DNA of 64,000 nucleotides from Melastoma dodecandrum (GCA_029817715.1 JARUPY010000502.1:62001-126000), one strand, 5' to 3'. Counted from the stretch's first letter, positions 46,961 through 58,369 are shown. The notes: generated by a model not told the origin, from the letters alone. Numbers and translations are program-made.

Positions 46961-47389
46961 TTTACGAAACTCAGACCGTATTTCGTAAATTTTTTTTAAA
47001 ACTAACCGTATTTTCGTACAAAACTAAGATGAATAAAGGGTAAAGGTTACGTGGTGTATCCTCTCTACTTTGGGGCATATTCACGATCACGACAAGGGGG
47101 CTCGTTCCCCGTGTTCCAACCATGGGATTTCATGAAACCTGCAGTAAAATTCCCTACGAGGGTCGTCCTTGTCCTGTAGTCAGTCAAATGGAGATTTCGG
47201 ATCCACAAATGTACCACCCAATTGTAAACATTTCATAAAAATACATAGAGTCTTCATTTAACGGACATAACGTGTTTTTTTTTTTTAATTTGATGGTCGT
47301 TTTTATTTTTAGTATTATAAAATTATTTCCTTTTAATATGTTAACAAATAAATAAAATATTATGATATATATTTAATTATTTAATACCG

Positions 47390-47760
47390 TAGCTTTCGAT
47401 TTTTATGTTTTAACATTTAGGATTTATAATTTATGACTTAATATTTAATATTTAGGTTTTAACATCTGGCTTTAGAATTTAACTTTTAGGGTTATGGTTT
47501 ATGATTTAGGATTTAACATTTCGGGTTTATGGTTTAGGATTTATTATTTTACTTTTAGGGTTGAGTTTTAACATTTCGGGTTTATGGTTTATGATTTATT
47601 TATTAACTTTTATTGGTTTAGGGTTTAACATTTTGGGTATGTGGTTTATGATTTAAGGTTTAACTTTTAGGGTTTATGGTTTAGGATTTAAAGTTTAACT
47701 TTTATAGTTTATGATTTAACATTTTGGTTTGATGTTTTGATGTTGTAATTTAGTGTTTAT
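47390..47760. repeat. Degenerate TTTAGGGTTT-like array
   Basis: Variants of GGTTTATGGTTTAGGATTTAACATTT repeat irregularly over about 350 bp, including several TTTTAGGG and TTTAGGGTTT units. It resembles a decayed interstitial telomere-type or related AT-rich satellite. No perfect TTTAGGG tandem run is present, so a telomeric origin is not proven. Confidence 0.55.
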
Positions 47761-48252
47761 GATTTATTTGATATTAGTTAAATTTATCGTTTTAAAGAAT
47801 TAAAACTATAAAATAATGAAGTACACAACAATGTCAATTTTGCCCTTACTAGAATTAAAATAACATACAATAAGAAAATTTACGATGTTTGATTAAAATT
47901 GGAATCATCTTGATTCTCCATTTCATTTGAAATGGTCCATGGTATAGCGGATCCAGACGGGAAGAGTTTACATTTCATTTTGTATTAAATGATTCTAAAT
48001 TTTTTTAATTATAATAAAAATATAGTTAATTATTTTATAATTTTAAATTTCAGAACAATACATCTAATTTCTTAAATCTTAAATTACAAATACAAAACAT
48101 TAAACTTTTAAATTCTAAACGTTAAAAGTTAAAGATTAAACTGTAGACAGCTAATCCCAAGTTACTAACCCTAATAAACATTAAATCCTTATACTAGATC
48201 TAGAAGTTAAACCATAAACACCGTGGAAGGATACTGTTATTCATTTTATGTA

Positions 48253-48260
48253 ATTCTTAG
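48253..48260. repeat. hAT target-site duplication, left copy
   Basis: ATTCTTAG immediately precedes the TAGGGGTGAAAATGAG terminus and is repeated exactly at 52,165-52,172 after the right terminus. Confidence 0.95.
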
Positions 48261-48279
48261 TAGGGGTGAAAATGAGTCG

Positions 48280-48500
48280 AGTCGAGACCGAGTACTCTCA
48301 GGCTCGAGCTCGGCTCGATTAGGAAAAGCTCGAGCTCGAGCTCGGCTCAAGCTCGATCGAACTCAAATAATTGGAGCTCGAACTCGGCTCGTTCCAATTA
48401 TGGAGAGCTCGAGCTCGGCTCGAAAGGCTCGAATGTAGATCGAGCCTAAGCTTGGCTCGAAAGCTCGGCTCGAATGCTCGAGCTCGATTTCAAAATATAC
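48280..48500. repeat. Left subterminal GAGCTCGGCTCGA array of the hAT
   Basis: About fifteen overlapping units of (G)AGCTCGAGCTCGGCTCGA and variants. Units are palindromic at GAGCTC and CTCGAG. A smaller array at 52,010-52,150 occupies the right end in opposite orientation. Confidence 0.9.
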
Positions 48501-48959
48501 ATATATTGAAAACATATATAATAAAGTTCACTTCAAAAACATAAATATGAACAATGTTGTCAAAATATTTCAACAAAATCATAATTCCAAAACATCTCCA
48601 AACTATTCTCCCAAAACATCTCCATAAATAGAACCAGATTTATCAAAACAATCACAAACTACAAGAATCATACTCTTAAAACATCTTCACGATATAACTT
48701 CATTACCAATCATAAGCATCATCACCTGCATATAAAATATTATAAAGAGTATTACAATCACCATAACAATAATAAGACAATAAATATCTTAAAATTTTAT
48801 AAAGTATGTAACGATATTTAGCTTACTTCAAGAAGTTGAATTAGGTACTTGAATAAATATCTCTTGGTATGTTTTCCCTTTCTGTAAAAGAAACAAGAAA
48901 GAGAAATAAAAAGCTTTGGTTAGTAACATGTTTAATAAAAAATATATTTCATAAATTGA

Positions 48960-51119
48960 AAAAACTTTAAATGAAAAAACATAAATGTCGAAGCCAATCT
49001 CCTCCACAAAGTAATGTTTCTACCGTATTCGGAGAAAGAGATGAACGATAAGCATCAATTACCCTCGTTCCAGCACTGAATGTAGCTTCAGAAGCCACTG
49101 AGCTTATTGGGATGGCTAAAATATCAGCTGTCATTCTTGACAAAAATTGGGTAATGTACCCGATTCATCTTCCACCAATCCAAACAAGAAAAGTCTTTGC
49201 CAATTTCACTCTTTTTTAGACGATTTTTTTCCAAATATTCAGCCAATTCGGATTTTCTAGGCCCTGAAGTCTCAAGTTTTTCACAATATGATTCAAAATC
49301 ATCCCAGTTTTGAGTAATACTTGCTTGCATACCAACACTGCTAGAAGAACCCAAACTCTCATAATTCGAATAGTCAGAAGATGCCTTCGAATGCTCTGTA
49401 ACATATTCTTCATAAAGGCGTTCAATTGTTTTTTCAACCAAATCTTTATTCTTTGAAACATCTCTGTCAGAATAAAGCTTTAGAAAACAGAAATCAACTG
49501 CCATCATTTTTTAACTTGGTTCGAGCACCGCAGCAACAGCCATCAATAAGTTACATTCGCCCCAATATTTGTCAAACTTGAGCTTTATCTTACATGCTAA
49601 TGCCTTAATAAATTCATCTGAATGTTCAGCAGCAATATCTAAGGCCGATTTTACCTTCTGAACTTCTTGAAGATATAAATTCGAAGTAGTATACTCACTG
49701 CCTGAAATAATATGTGTAGCTGTCCAAAATGTCTCCAACAACGAACAAATCTTGTGAGCTTTATCCCAATGTTCATCCAAAGGGCAACAATCAAATAATG
49801 AAGCGTTGATAGAGCATTCTTAAAGCATCATTGAACTTTAAAGCACAACTAAGCATCTCGAAAGTTGAGTTCCATCGAGTTTTACAATCACGAACCAATA
49901 TCCTTTCTTTCAATTGTAGTTGTTGTACACACTCAACAAATTTTATCAGCCTATCATCGGAACGATTCACGTATTCTACACATTGCCTCACTACTTGGAT
50001 GATGTCTTTAATTTCATCCAATCCATCCTGAACACAAAGATTCAGAACATGTGCACAACATCGAACATGAAATAACTTTCCTCCACCCAATAACTTCCTT
50101 GAGACTTGAATCGTCTCCTTCAAATACTTGATAGCAACATCATTACTAGCTGCATTATCAATAGTAACAGAATAAACCTTGTTCTCAATAGCCCAATCTT
50201 TCATGCATTTAAAAATTGCATCGGAAATCAGAATACCTGTTCTCGGGGGTGGAATGTGAAAGAAGCTCAAGACCCTCTTGTGCAACTTCCAAGATTGGTC
50301 AATCCAATGCCCTGTAACAACCATATACTCTATCTTTTGGTTCTTTGATTTCCAACAATCAGTTGTCAAACTGATTTTGCTAACACTTTCAAGATTCTTC
50401 TTCAACTTCCTCTTTTCAATCTCATACACTTTCATACAATCCGTCTTGCCTGTAATTCTACCAATCTTTTTCCATTCGGGCATCCCTAACTTCATCATCA
50501 TATTGAATCCCTGTTCATCCAAAAGGGAAAATGGATGTTCATGCATCATAATCCAATGTGCAGCTGCCTCCCGCATTTGTTCCATGTCAAACTTCCCGGA
50601 ATGCAACGTGGGAACTAGAAGTGTAGCTCCATCGATTGACGGAAAATTCAAGCGCGTTTGTCTTTCATCTTCTTTCGAGTTCATCTTCCTCTTCAAACAA
50701 TTATCTCTATGCCTCTTTAAGTGAGATGTACTCCCCGATTTAAGAATTGTTAAGAGATGGCGGCAATGAGAGCATTTAGCTTTCTTCTCTCCATTCTCCA
50801 AAATTTCTTCAAAATCATCCCAAACCGATGAAGTTTTCTTCCTTTTATTTGCTTTGAAGTTCTCATCTTCTAGTGCATCCTTCTTTGTTGTATTATCAGT
50901 TTCACCAGCCGAATTTAGCTCTATCCTTTCCAATGCCCCGGTTTGGATTTGAAGCTCCTTCCCCAACTCGTTACTTTCAGCAACACCACTCCCTACGGTT
51001 GGTGCAAAAGACGTATAATCCGTTGACATATTTGTTTCCGGCTGACAGAGCAAACAAAGAGAAGATGTGAGACCAAATGAATCCAACACAAATACCAATA
51101 GAAGTCCAGACCCCAACAC
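48960..51119 (-). pseudogene. hAT (BED zinc finger) transposase, three lesions
   Basis: The first part (51,119-49,791) has a BED finger (VWDDFEEILENGEKKAKCSH with CRHLL and HLKRHRDNC). It continues with DMEQMREAAAHWIMMHEHPF, then ISLTTDCWKS (hAT catalytic Asp), YSVTIDNAASND and FHVRCCAHVLNLCVQDGL, the usual RNase H-like blocks. A one-base shift near 49,790 (after YQRFII) leads to DEHWDKAHKICSLLETF. A TAA near 49,511 stands where the family has an aromatic residue in DPR-Y-K. A second shift near 49,135 leads to the dimerisation domain (DILAIPISSVASEATFS, VIDAYRSSLSPNTVE; to about 48,970). The M at 51,119 may be upstream of the true start; MSTDYTSF at about 51,029 is an alternative. Confidence 0.88.
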
Positions 51120-52172
51120 AAAGGATATGAGATCCTCTACACTAGATATATAACCGGCATAAGACTATTCATCGCATAAAAATAATTCATGGATATCATA
51201 TAATAAAAAAATTAATACATGCTTAAGAATTTGAAAAGTTTAGGCGTTGTTTAGAACAAGAACATTATCAAGCCATGCCTCTTCAGTTCAGGTCTCCAAT
51301 ATTTTTCCGCATTGCGAAAATCTCGAAAGAACGAAAATTTTAAAATTCATCATCATAAGAGGCAAACTGACCCAATTTAACGTACATTTGACAGATGAAA
51401 AGTGAACATTAACGTTTTGTTAAAAAGGATTTGTCGGAGAACAATATTCAGCACTTGATGCATCAGCCAGGGATAACTAATATTTGAAAAAGTATCATCA
51501 TTCAAATCATTTGCATAGAAAATTTAAAATCACGAAACCCAATTTTTTTTTTCAAAAAAGAAAATTATGGGGAAAACACAGAATAGAAAATCATCATGAA
51601 CCAACCAGCGATGGGAGGGCATCGGATCTTCCTATTCACGTGTGCTTTGAATCATCATGCCCAAACACAATATGAGAGGGCAAGGGGATGGGAAGCGTAC
51701 CTTGACTATGACGCCTTCACTTCTTTCTGTCGCTTACCCGCGGGCGTAAAATTCGGCCAGCTCCTCTCCGGTACTTTTTGACGCTCGCTCCAGCCGATCC
51801 TCGCGAGACATAAAGTATGAAAAGGCCGATTATTTTCTACTTATCTAATGAAGAGAGGAGATCGCCACGCCAAAAGGAGAGGGAGAGAGAGGTTTTTTCT
51901 TTAGGGTTTGCTTTTACCACAGAGTGTGGGGAAGATGAAGGAAAAAGTTTTTTAGGTAATTTTATTAATTTTTTATTGATAAATTATTAAAATTTATTAT
52001 ATAATATTAGGCTCGCGAGCCTTCGAGCTGTTAGTATTTCGGCTCGAGCTCAGCTCGTTTCGTTAACGAGCCAGAACGAACCGGCTCGAGCTCGGTCAAA
52101 GTCGAGCCCGAACCGAGCTTTGACCGAGCTAGCTCGCGAGCGGCTCGGCTCATTTTCACCCCTAATTCTTAG

Positions 52173-52928
52173 TTTAAGAGTTTCTAGTTGACTATATATT
52201 TTAATAACTGAAGAATTCAAAGAGCTCATATCTTTTCTAAAAGGAAATTAGCCGGTTAACATTTTTCTTGAAAAATAATTCGTTTATGTGCACGTTTTAT
52301 CTATCCTCACAAAAGGTTACAAACTTTTTTTTGTTTTACTAACATTGTACGTTATTTTTCAACAACTAAGAGAAAAATTTCAACTGAATCCACACATTAT
52401 TATACACAGTTCATCCACATAGCATAATTTTACATTTTAATTTTTTCTAATTTATTTTTATTTTTACCTTTTTCAAACTTCATTTTTTATTGTATGCACA
52501 TGAACAGGGAGTAACATTTGGACAGTCAAATAATTTGATCGTGTTACAAGCCTTTTAAATGTCACGATCCGAAATCAACGTAAAAATGATATTTTGAATG
52601 TTTTTTAAACTAAAATTGTATTTCACGGTTTTTTTAAATTAACCTTACAATTCTCTCGCTACTTAACCTCTCTTTTTATTTTCCTCCTTTAAAAAAAGAA
52701 ATAAGAAGCGACAAGCCCTCTCTAAGACGTGTCCTCAGAATATTTATAATAATAATAACAATAGCATCGCTAGTGCTTGCTGTGTTTGTTTGGTTATGAA
52801 AACGGTGGAAATGATAGGAAAACACGTTTCCCAAGGAAATCCACCCTCCATAGATTTTTACTTCGTTTTCTCTCCCATTCTTTTCTTTTCCTTTGTTTCC
52901 AAACAAACCCTAACGGATTCCCTAAGGA
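52173..52928. other. AT-rich spacer, no gene seen
   Basis: AT-rich sequence between two transposons. It includes a TAATAATAATAA run at about 52,747. No supported frame was found. Confidence 0.4.
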
Positions 52929-53577
52929 CAGGGGTGAGCATCGGGTCCGGATAAAACTTGAAACCGGTTGGAACCGATATCATAAGATCGTTATTGGAGC
53001 AGTTTCTCGATAAAATCGGGTAGGTTATAGGTTCTAAATTTTTTATAACCGATGGTACCAAGTACAGTTCCAGGTTCTCACCTCATGACCAACCTGAGAA
53101 CTTAGAACCTATCATAATAATTAATTTCTATTATTAATTTATTCAATTAATTATGTGACATAAGCTATTACATAGCTTCGGAATAAGGAAAAGAATACTG
53201 ATTAAATCTATATTTCGTGTTAATTATCTATCATATTATCCGTGATACTTTGCTAAGAATTTTTATATTTCATTTGGCCATCAGAGAAAATGATCATGTG
53301 GTAAATGATAATTTCATTTTTGGAAATGGTATCAGCTCTTTCTATGAAGCTTCGAATAGAAATGTTTTATTCATTAACATTTTTGGCGTAGGGGCCTCTT
53401 AATCAGAATCGAAACACTAACCGCTCGTAGGGCGACACCGCTGACGGTACCAGAACCAGTAGGGTAAGTTCTTAGGCGAGTCTTTGATTAATCGGGTAGG
53501 TTTTAGATTCTAAAAATTAACAACCGGACATTATATGGTAGGTTTCGGGTTACACGTTCGGAACCTACTTACCCCAA
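52929..53577. mobile_element. hAT-like MITE, ~649 bp
   Basis: The left end CAGGGGTGAGCATCGGGT and the inverse of the right end (TTGGGGTAAGTAGGTTC) share GGGGTRAG. CCTAAGGA (52,921-52,928) and CCTAAGGG (53,578-53,585) flank it, an 8-bp duplication with one difference. Both halves contain ATCGGGTAGGTTxTAG-type repeats and GGTTCTAA/AGAACC motifs. No transposase is present. Confidence 0.65.
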
Positions 53578-53774
53578 CCTAAGGGCACTTGTTCAACTTC
53601 TGAATAAAAAAATTACTTAATACAATTTATGATTTTAATATTTAATTTAATAAGAATCATTATTATGAATATTTAATGTTTCTGCACCTATAACAAAATA
53701 GGGAATTTTATTGAAGGGAGGTTTAAAGTGGCTAAAAGTCAATGAGAAAAGGAAAAGGACCCGGATGAAGTCGT

Positions 53775-54306
53775 AAGAACTTAATTTTGAGTAAACTTTT
53801 TATTTTTTTATTAACTTAGTTTATTATATAATTTTGTCACCAACTTTTATTTTTATTTTGATTTTGGTAAATAATAAATTTTATCGTGCGAAAGTTAAAT
53901 AGACTCTAATTGATAATTTTCATTTATCAACTAAAAAAATTTTAAAAAATGAAAAAGTAATATGCAAAGCTCTCATATGTTTTCTTATTTTAAAATTTTG
54001 ATGGACAAATAAAGTAAATTAGAAGCCGAAGTTGGACGATAGTTGTTGATGTTATCAAAAAATACGTAAAATTGATGAAGGTTGTTCTATTAGAGGACTG
54101 CTACTATGAGTAATGTGAATTTCGAGGCGGATGAATGAGAGTTGAAATTTCACTATTATAGAATACGGGACCTTGTTTGACTTTTGCTAAAGGAAAATTA
54201 AGATTAGCCAAAATTAAAATAAAAACAAAAGTTGATGACAAAATTATATAACAAATTGAGTTAATGATAAAATAGAAAGTGAACTCAAAGTTATTGTATA
54301 TTTTGC
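53775..54306. mobile_element. MITE family A, copy 2 (~530 bp), inverted relative to copy 1
   Basis: Terminal inverted repeats: AACTTAATTTTGAGTAAAC...TATATAATTTTGTCACCAAC...TTTTGATTTTGG on the left, and the complement (CCAAAATTAAAATAAAAAC...GTTGATGACAAAATTATATA...GAACTCAAAGTT) on the right. The interior matches the reverse complement of copy 1 at 10,851-11,419. Short frames seen in it (for example 54,104-54,541 minus) are not genes. Confidence 0.7.
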
Positions 54307-54705
54307 ATAAATTAAATTGAGTTATGCAAAAAATACAGCCCACCAGACTTACAAAAAAAATACAGCCCACCAGAAGCAGAACCCGAACCCTACTTCTGCT
54401 GCTACTACCAACCCCATACTTTTTTCTGCAGAGAAAGAAGAGTTCATCGCCCTCTACACAACTTTTGCACCCACAACCACAGTCACTTCCTCCTGCTATT
54501 CCCATTCCCTCATACGGAATTGGGAAATATTTCGCCTCCACGCGATTTAGTATTTCGCCAAAATGAGTATTTTTATTTTCGAGTTCTTACTGTTTTTCTG
54601 CAATAGTTATAGTTAAAACAGGTACCTGGAGGGAGGGGAGGACAGGAGGGTGTTGTAGCTGTAGTCGGTCCGGGACATGTATGTGTCCGTACATGCGGGG
54701 GTGGA

Positions 54706-54723
54706 GGGGGGGGGGGGGGGGGG
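54706..54723. repeat. Poly-G run
   Basis: Eighteen consecutive G residues follow a G-rich stretch (GGGGGTGGAGG). Such tracts can form G-quadruplexes and are also often mis-sized in assemblies. Confidence 0.9.
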
Positions 54724-54759
54724 TTAAGACCAGACGCTGACAGGAACTATTACATTGGA

Positions 54760-55398
54760 CATGATATGTTCGTGTTCATGTTCTTTTCTCTCTTTGTTCA
54801 GTTCAGTGAACTTGGGCTGTTGTACCGGGGGACACAACACCGCACGTCTCAATGAGTGTGGGGGGCCGTCCGTCGTGTCTTCATTTTTCTTTCCCATGCT
54901 ACCACACCCAATCCCTCCCTCCTGCTACTTCGCTTGACTTTTACTGTAAAACTTTCTTTCATCATTTCATACGAGAGAGAGAGAGAGAGAGACGGGGGGA
55001 GAGAGAACAGAACATCTTGCAGGAAATTACTTAAGGGATGGGGTTTTGTTTTGTTTCGATATTTTTCTCTGCACACCCACATTCCTCCTGCCCAATCACT
55101 TCTTCACTTCCCACACCCCCTTTTTAGCATCCCTTGCATGAATACCCACCCTCCCCCAACCAGTTTCAGTTCCCACTCTTCTTCTTTTCTCTCACATTTA
55201 TCTCCTCTCTCTATTCCCAAAGCAGTCCCTCAGAGACAACACTCCTCCTCCCCCCATCCCAATTCATTATCTTCTTCCACTTCTTAGAAGTATCTTCACG
55301 TTTTCCAACTGCTTCCGATTTCCTATAAAGCTTGATCTCATCTTCCCCTGTCTCCCTCTACCTTTCACTTTTTCTCGTTTTGGTTTGCAAGTATAGTT
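54760..55398 (+). promoter_or_regulatory. Promoter and CT-rich leader of the C2H2-EAR gene
   Basis: A (GA)n tract at about 54,973-54,992 and a long CT-rich region (55,080-55,320) precede the start codon. CCTATAAAG at about 55,322 resembles a TATA box but lies only about 75 nt before the ATG, so it may be coincidental. GA/CT tracts bind BBR/BPC factors in plants. No gene lies between the MITE and this region. Confidence 0.5.
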
Positions 55399-56010
55399 AT
55401 GTCAAAGCTAGGCATGGAGGAGGAGGATGCGATGAAAGGAGACGTTGAAGAAGCCGACTGCTCATCTCTGGCCAGAGTGTTCCCCTGCCTTTTCTGCAAG
55501 AGGAGGTTCTACAGCTCTCAAGCCCTGGGAGGACACCAGAACGCCCACAAGAAGGAGAGGAGAGCAGCAAGGAGCGCCAAGAGGCTCCTCTCCTCTTTCT
55601 CCTCCAACTTCATCTTCCCCAGGGCGTTCCCTCCCCATTTCCACTCTCAGCCGACTCCCATGTCCCTGACGCTTTCCCGTCAACACCATCATCACCCTCC
55701 CACGTCTCCGTTCGGCTTCGCCCCTCCGGCTCTGTACGTCTCCCCTTTTTCCCAGTACCCGGCTTCACAGTACTACCCATCCGCAGGCCATCACTGTTCT
55801 GTCCCTGGAGTTGCTCCTTGGATCATTAACGATGATTCAGTCGCGTTCGACAGGGACGACCTCAGTTCCTCTGTCTACGATCAGCATGAGGTGCCCCAGA
55901 CCATGCCAACATGCAGAGATACGATCTCCGGCGGCGGGGACGAAGAAGACAAGAACGTCGACGATGCCCGCAGGAAGCAATCTTCCATCGATTTGTCTTT
56001 ACACCTGTAG
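55399..56010 (+). CDS. Single C2H2 (QALGGH) zinc finger protein with EAR repression motif
   Basis: The intronless frame gives 203 residues, starting [14 protein letters not shown]. One plant-type finger, [20 protein letters not shown] with NAHKKER, uses Cys30, Cys33, His46 and His50 and contains the invariant QALGGH (41-46) that reads DNA. A basic stretch follows ([11 protein letters not shown]). The middle is Pro/Ser/His-rich and disordered. The last residues, SIDLSLHL, contain an LxLxL-type EAR motif that recruits TOPLESS co-repressors. This layout (one finger near the N-terminus, EAR at the C-terminus, about 200 residues) is that of the ZFP1-8/KNUCKLES group of nuclear developmental repressors. 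Which member it is cannot be decided from sequence alone. No lesion is seen; upstream and downstream are transposon-derived DNA. Confidence 0.93.
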   Translation: MSKLGMEEEDAMKGDVEEADCSSLARVFPCLFCKRRFYSSQALGGHQNAHKKERRAARSAKRLLSSFSSNFIFPRAFPPHFHSQPTPMSLTLSRQHHHHPPTSPFGFAPPALYVSPFSQYPASQYYPSAGHHCSVPGVAPWIINDDSVAFDRDDLSSSVYDQHEVPQTMPTCRDTISGGGDEEDKNVDDARRKQSSIDLSLHL

Positions 56011-56524
56011 GGGTGAGTGGTGATGGACAAAATCAAATTTTTCTGTCTGCCAATAAATCTGTTCTTTTTTTTTTTATAATAAACCTGTTTGGATGGACCT
56101 TACAAAAACAATGGGCCAAACATTCCGTCAAGTAGAAGCGGGAGTAAATCTTCTTGAATGTGGAGGAGCAGTTATTATAACGAGAAGTTGACCCTGGTTT
56201 GACCGTAACAATTAATAGTCTTCGTTGAAATTTAATACCATCTTGTTGCACCAACCAACCTTTGCCTTTGTCAAATTGATCTCGTGTATGAGTTGTTGTC
56301 TAGGGGCATCTATTTCCTTCTACATATTCATAACCAAGGATGTGCACCGGATGACTCGAGTTCGTGTTTTCCTTTCGAGCCGGTCAACCACCGGAACGAG
56401 TTTCGCCAACTCGACCAACCCTTCCTCTAGTGCACTCACCGTATCCCAACTCCAGTACCTCTCAATGTCCATCATTTCCACGAGACTCCTTGATGACCGG
56501 GGACGTTGACAATGGATGCTGGAT
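56011..56524. other. 3' region of the C2H2-EAR gene, no further gene seen
   Basis: AT-rich sequence with likely 3' untranslated region, then mixed DNA up to the LTR. A 94-codon frame at 56,225-56,509 has no recognisable domain. Confidence 0.4.
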
Positions 56525-58355
56525 TGTTGAATATAGGTTTTAACGATAAGTCTTGACCTTCAGAGTAACAGAAGTCAAACATCTATTCTACAGAAGCTTC
56601 TCATGTTGAAGACTTGTTGTAAGAAATATTTTTATAATTAAATGATTGTTTAATTACGAAAAAAATGATTTGGTCAAGATATTAGTCTGATCGAATTAAA
56701 CAGATTACGTTTTCAAATAACTTCATTAGGGATAATATTTCCTATAGAAGGAAATATAATCTTCTATATATGGAAAGGTTCTGTAAGGTTGTCTACAACC
56801 TTCTGTGGTGTTATACGATCACCATATAACCGTTATTTGGGATGTCAATCATAACCATCTGTCTAGATACATTCATTTGAGTGTGCTGAACAGAATGATT
56901 TCGGTTTCAACTCATATGGAAGTTAATATTTGATTATTTTCATTTACAGAAGGTTGCTGACCAGACTCAGCCAGAACTTTCTGTAGCGCAGTATACATGA
57001 GAATTTTATCATATCTAAATCTTAAATGATATGATTTGATTACCTAAAAGTATATATGCATGGGAGTGAAGTTTTTGTTAATTATTTATTTTATTTTATC
57101 TGATTGCTCGGTTTCCTTGTTTTGCAGAAGGCTGATCGTGTAATTTTTTACTCTTTCACTTAGACAATTCTTGTATAAATAAAGGCACTCAGTCACGAAT
57201 CTTAAGTGTAACTTTTTCATTATTTCTGAGAGCGTGTGCTGAGAGTTTGTATCCTGTTCGTTTGCAGATTAGCCTTGGGCAATGGCTTTGTGTTTGCTTA
57301 GTCGTAGTCTCGAGGGACCACGCAGGAGAGCCTTGGGCAAGGGCTTTGTGTTTGTTCAGTCGAGATCTCGAGGGATCGCGTACAGGAAGTCACAACTGGG
57401 TGTTGTGCAGGTGGAGACGTCACCGGAGTGAGAAGTCTCGGAGGAAGTCACGGCAGGTAGCTGTGCAGGAGAGGACACCGCATGAGGGAAACGTCCGATA
57501 ACCGGTTACATTTGTTAGTCACTGCAGTACAGAACCTTACGGTGTGTGCTTTGAAATCCAGTCACCTGCCACAGAACCTTACGGTCTGTGCTATAGAAGG
57601 TCGACATCTTTGGGAAAAAACCTTACGGTCTATGCAATGAAATTAGTCATCTCTGATACAGAACCTTCTGGTCTGTAGAGGACTGACATTTTTTGTACAG
57701 AACCTTTTAGGTCTGTGCTGTGAAATTAGTCATTTCTGATACAGAACCTTCTGGTCTGTAGAGGATTGACATATTTGGTACAGAACCTTACAGTCTGTAC
57801 TATGAAACCAAGTCATCTCTGGTACAGAACCTCTTAGGTCTGTGCTATAGATGGTTGACATCTTTGGTACAGAACCTTACGGTTTGTGTTGTGAAACCAA
57901 GTCATCTCTGGTACAGAACCTTTTAGGTCTGTGCTATAGAGAGTTGACACATTTGGTACAGAACCTTCTGGTATGTGCTGCGCAATTTACTCACTCTAGT
58001 ATAGAACCTTCTGCTCTGTGCTTTGCCACTCAGTCTTCTGTGGTGCAGAACCTTCTGGTCTGTGCTATAAAAAGATCAATTGTTGATCACCTTCTGTAAC
58101 TGTTACGAAGTTAAGTTTGAGTGAAAACCATCCAAATTCTGAGTGAAGAGTGGACGTAAGCAAATTGTTGAACCACTATAAAACGCCGTGCGTGCATCAA
58201 ACAAATTTGCAATCACATTCGTACGTTCTGTCTTACAGAAACCTATCTACGGTTCTGTTTTACAGAAGCTTCCTTCCGCTGCGGGGCTAGTTGAAAAAGA
58301 GTTAAAAATCCTCAATTGGAATTTAACACTAATTCACCCCCCTCTTAATGTAACA
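56525..58355 (+). repeat. 5' LTR of the TR-GAG element
   Basis: The length is 1,831 bp. A TATA box, TATAAATA, lies at 57,174-57,181. The region 57,530-58,060 is a minisatellite of TACAGAACCTTxxGGTCTGTGCT units. Compared with the right LTR it lacks about 250 bp after CTGTTCG (57,260). Confidence 0.85.
57525..58060. repeat. CAGAACCTTCTGGTCTGTGCT minisatellite in 5' LTR
   Basis: About eleven units with spacing of roughly 35-60 bp, each with a AGAACCTTCTGGTCTG-like core and linkers such as TGACATCTTTGG and AGTCATCTCTGG. The core is a partial palindrome. The array is expanded further in the right LTR (62,180-62,860). Confidence 0.85.
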
Positions 58356-58357
58356 AT

Positions 58358-58369
58358 TGGTATCAGAGC
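58358..58369. other. Primer binding site of the TR-GAG element
   Basis: TGGTATCAGAGC, two bases after the LTR, complementary to the 3' end of initiator methionine tRNA, as in most plant Copia elements. Confidence 0.9.

Larger units (their letters stand above)
42933..47026 (-). mobile_element. Mutator-like element (MULE), ~4.1 kb, complete ends
   Basis: The left end GAGTTTTGTACG...TTTAAAAAAAATTTATGAAATACG...GAGTTTCATAAAATA matches the reverse complement of the right end (AGTTTTGTACG...TTTTAAAAAAAATTTACGAAATACG...) over roughly 80 bp. AGATGAATAA stands on both sides (42,923-42,932 and 47,027-47,036), a 9-10 bp duplication typical of Mutator. Inside are a MuDR-type transposase on the minus strand and palindromic GGGCGGGTTTT arrays near both ends. 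One nonsense codon breaks the transposase. Confidence 0.92.
48261..52164 (-). mobile_element. hAT transposon (Ac/Tam3 superfamily), 3.9 kb, exact ends
   Basis: The left terminus TAGGGGTGAAAATGAGTCGAG is the inverted match of the right terminus CGGCTCATTTTCACCCCTA. A perfect 8-bp duplication ATTCTTAG lies on both sides. Both ends carry dense GAGCTCGAGCTCGGCTCGA-type repeats, reminiscent of the subterminal motif clusters that hAT transposases bind. A BED/hAT transposase is encoded on the minus strand, but with one stop and two frame breaks. A perfect duplication suggests recent insertion. Confidence 0.95.

Noticed and set aside
54104..54541. 145-codon minus-strand frame
   Set aside because: It runs out of the spacer into the MITE terminal repeat; the last 70 residues are translated inverted repeat.
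54706..54723. Poly-G run as a functional G-quadruplex element
   Set aside because: The run is real in this sequence, but a single homopolymer gives no evidence of function and its length may be a sequencing artefact.
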